DNA of 5,896 nt, taken from contig JAGLFC010000180.1 of the NCBI GenBank assembly GCA_023144715.1, positions 1-5,896 of the forward strand, written 5' to 3'. The position numbers were made by a program, and so were the translations under genes. A model generated the notes under the pieces. It worked only from the letters and a program-made list of their open reading frames with translations. It had not been told where the DNA came from and ran no database searches. Position 1 is the stretch's first letter; the number at the start of each line of letters is the position of its first letter. Origin of the DNA: Gammaproteobacteria bacterium (GTDB lineage Bacteria > Pseudomonadota > Gammaproteobacteria > GRL18). Below, in pieces: positions 5,007 to 5,896 of this stretch.

Positions 5007-5896
5007 TTATTTACCTTTTAATAAAGATTCGGGATGTCGTTCCAGATAATCAGTGAGTCGTTTAATGGAGGTTGCCATTTTGGTAAACTCTTGCAAAGTG
5101 ATATGCAGATCTTGCTGTAGGGGAGAGTTATTGTTTAATAGCTTTCTCATAGAGTATAAGGTTTTTTCAGTGGATTTTAAGGTGCTGGACAACTCAGGTG
5201 TGACTTTATGATTTAATTTGTTACTGAGTTCACGGACTTGCACCATCATAGAATTTATTTGTATGAGAGTATCTTCTACTTGGGGTTCAATATTATGATT
5301 GAGTTTATAACTCAGCTCATTAATTTGAGTCATCATTGAATCGGCTTTGTGTAGAATACTCGCAAGATTCGTTTTAATAGCCCCTAGAGTGCCATGAATC
5401 GTGGGTAATTCAGGAGTATCAACCGACCAATCAATCTTGAATGGCTCTGCTTTTGGAAATATATCAAGCTCAACATATAATTTTCCTGTTAGAAGACTGC
5501 CTGTATTTAACTGTGCTCTAATACCATTTTTAATTAAAAAATTGATACGCTCTTTACGATCAATTAATGATGGGCTATCACTGTCAAATTGAATTTTTGT
5601 GTTATCAATACTAATGGTCACAGGAATCATTAATTTTTCATGAGAAACATCAAATATCATTTGAATATCAATGACTTCACCTAGCTGTATTCCTCTAAAC
5701 TCAACAGGAGCTCCAATTGTTAAACCACGTACTGACTCAGAAAAATTAAGAACAAAGTGTTTGCCCTGAGTATAATCTGTGGCTAATGAATGATCATAAG
5801 AATCAAATAATGTAAATTGAGCATTATTTTTAATAGGTTTTACATTATTATCTAAGCTTTTTGAATCAAATGTTACACCACCAATTAATATAGAAA
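5007..5896 (-). CDS. pqiB: PqiB (MCE-domain intermembrane lipid transport protein), C-terminal part, 5' end cut by window edge
   Basis: The frame is open from the right edge, giving 295 residues to the stop; the ATG at 5658-5660 is internal and not the start. Fragment residues 1-30 (IGGVTFDSK, later QFTLFDS) match the tail of the second MCE domain. A third MCE domain starts near residue 44: HFVLNFSESVRGLTIGAPVEFRGIQLGEV carries the SVRGL-x-x-GAPVEFRGI-x-x-GEV signature (about 52-73). RAQLNTGSLLTGKLYVELD (about 126-144) is the matching C-terminal strand set. After about residue 165 the chain is helical coiled coil, with two tandem 29-residue copies, and ends in LERHPESLLKGK. In E. coli PqiB (546 residues) three stacked MCE hexamer rings lead into a coiled-coil needle that spans the periplasm towards PqiC. 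PqiA and the first two domains would lie beyond 5896. The fit to PqiB rather than MlaD or YebT rests on the sequence pattern and the adjacent pqiC. Confidence 0.92.
   Translation of the reverse strand, partial: SILIGGVTFDSKSLDNNVKPIKNNAQFTLFDSYDHSLATDYTQGKHFVLNFSESVRGLTIGAPVEFRGIQLGEVIDIQMIFDVSHEKLMIPVTISIDNTKIQFDSDSPSLIDRKERINFLIKNGIRAQLNTGSLLTGKLYVELDIFPKAEPFKIDWSVDTPELPTIHGTLGAIKTNLASILHKADSMMTQINELSYKLNHNIEPQVEDTLIQINSMMVQVRELSNKLNHKVTPELSSTLKSTEKTLYSMRKLLNNNSPLQQDLHITLQEFTKMATSIKRLTDYLERHPESLLKGK
5166..5339 (-). repeat. Tandem 29-residue duplication in the PqiB coiled-coil tail
   Basis: Two adjacent 87-base units (5253-5339 and 5166-5252) encode similar 29-residue stretches. Copy one starts SMMTQINELSYKLNH and copy two SMMVQVRELSNKLNH; both continue with I/V-x-P-x-hydrophobic and T-L. 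Eleven of the first 15 positions are identical, and identity falls in the second half. The unit lies in the helical tail and would lengthen the needle by one repeat. It looks like an old internal duplication. Confidence 0.72.

Noticed and set aside
5401..5592. Plus-strand 63-codon frame opposite pqiB
   Set aside because: It is antisense to the well-supported third MCE domain and shows no features of its own.
5007..5660. pqiB as a complete 217-residue gene starting at the ATG at 5660
   Set aside because: The frame stays open to the window edge, and the 78 residues upstream contain the core MCE signature, so this Met is internal.

Overview
The window carries one continuous run of eight genes, all on the minus strand, so transcription runs from position 5896 towards 1. 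The DNA is AT-rich. The proteins (PqiB/PqiC, NhaP-type antiporter, FUSC-type exporter, several Sec-secreted periplasmic proteins) point to a Gram-negative proteobacterium with an outer membrane, most likely a low-GC gammaproteobacterium. The species cannot be read from the sequence. I see no rRNA, tRNA, CRISPR array, insertion sequence or phage gene.

Region 1 (5896 to 4403) is the end of a pqi operon. It holds the C-terminal part of PqiB, an MCE-domain protein thought to form a lipid conduit across the periplasm, cut by the window edge. One base further on is the outer-membrane lipoprotein PqiC.

Region 2 (4339 to 2466) encodes four exported proteins: a SYLF (Ysc84/DUF500) lipid-binding-type protein, a 121-residue helical protein with one cysteine at each end of its core, a 136-residue four-cysteine protein of unknown function, and a 105-residue protein ending in a SHOCT domain. 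A good intrinsic terminator at 3246-3285 splits this group into two likely transcription units. It also shows that the 136-residue gene starts at 3209, not at the upstream in-frame ATG.

Region 3 (2373 to 1) holds two inner-membrane transporters. The first is a CPA1/NhaP-type cation:proton antiporter. The second, overlapping it by 8 bases, is a FUSC-family (aromatic acid/fusaric acid resistance type) exporter that runs off the left edge. A hairpin at 2397-2428 lies between the SHOCT gene and the antiporter gene.

Taken together this looks like an envelope-maintenance neighbourhood: lipid trafficking between membranes, small periplasmic proteins, then ion homeostasis and efflux. I see no defence or mobile system. 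The least-described part is the set of small secreted proteins downstream of pqiBC and the SYLF gene.
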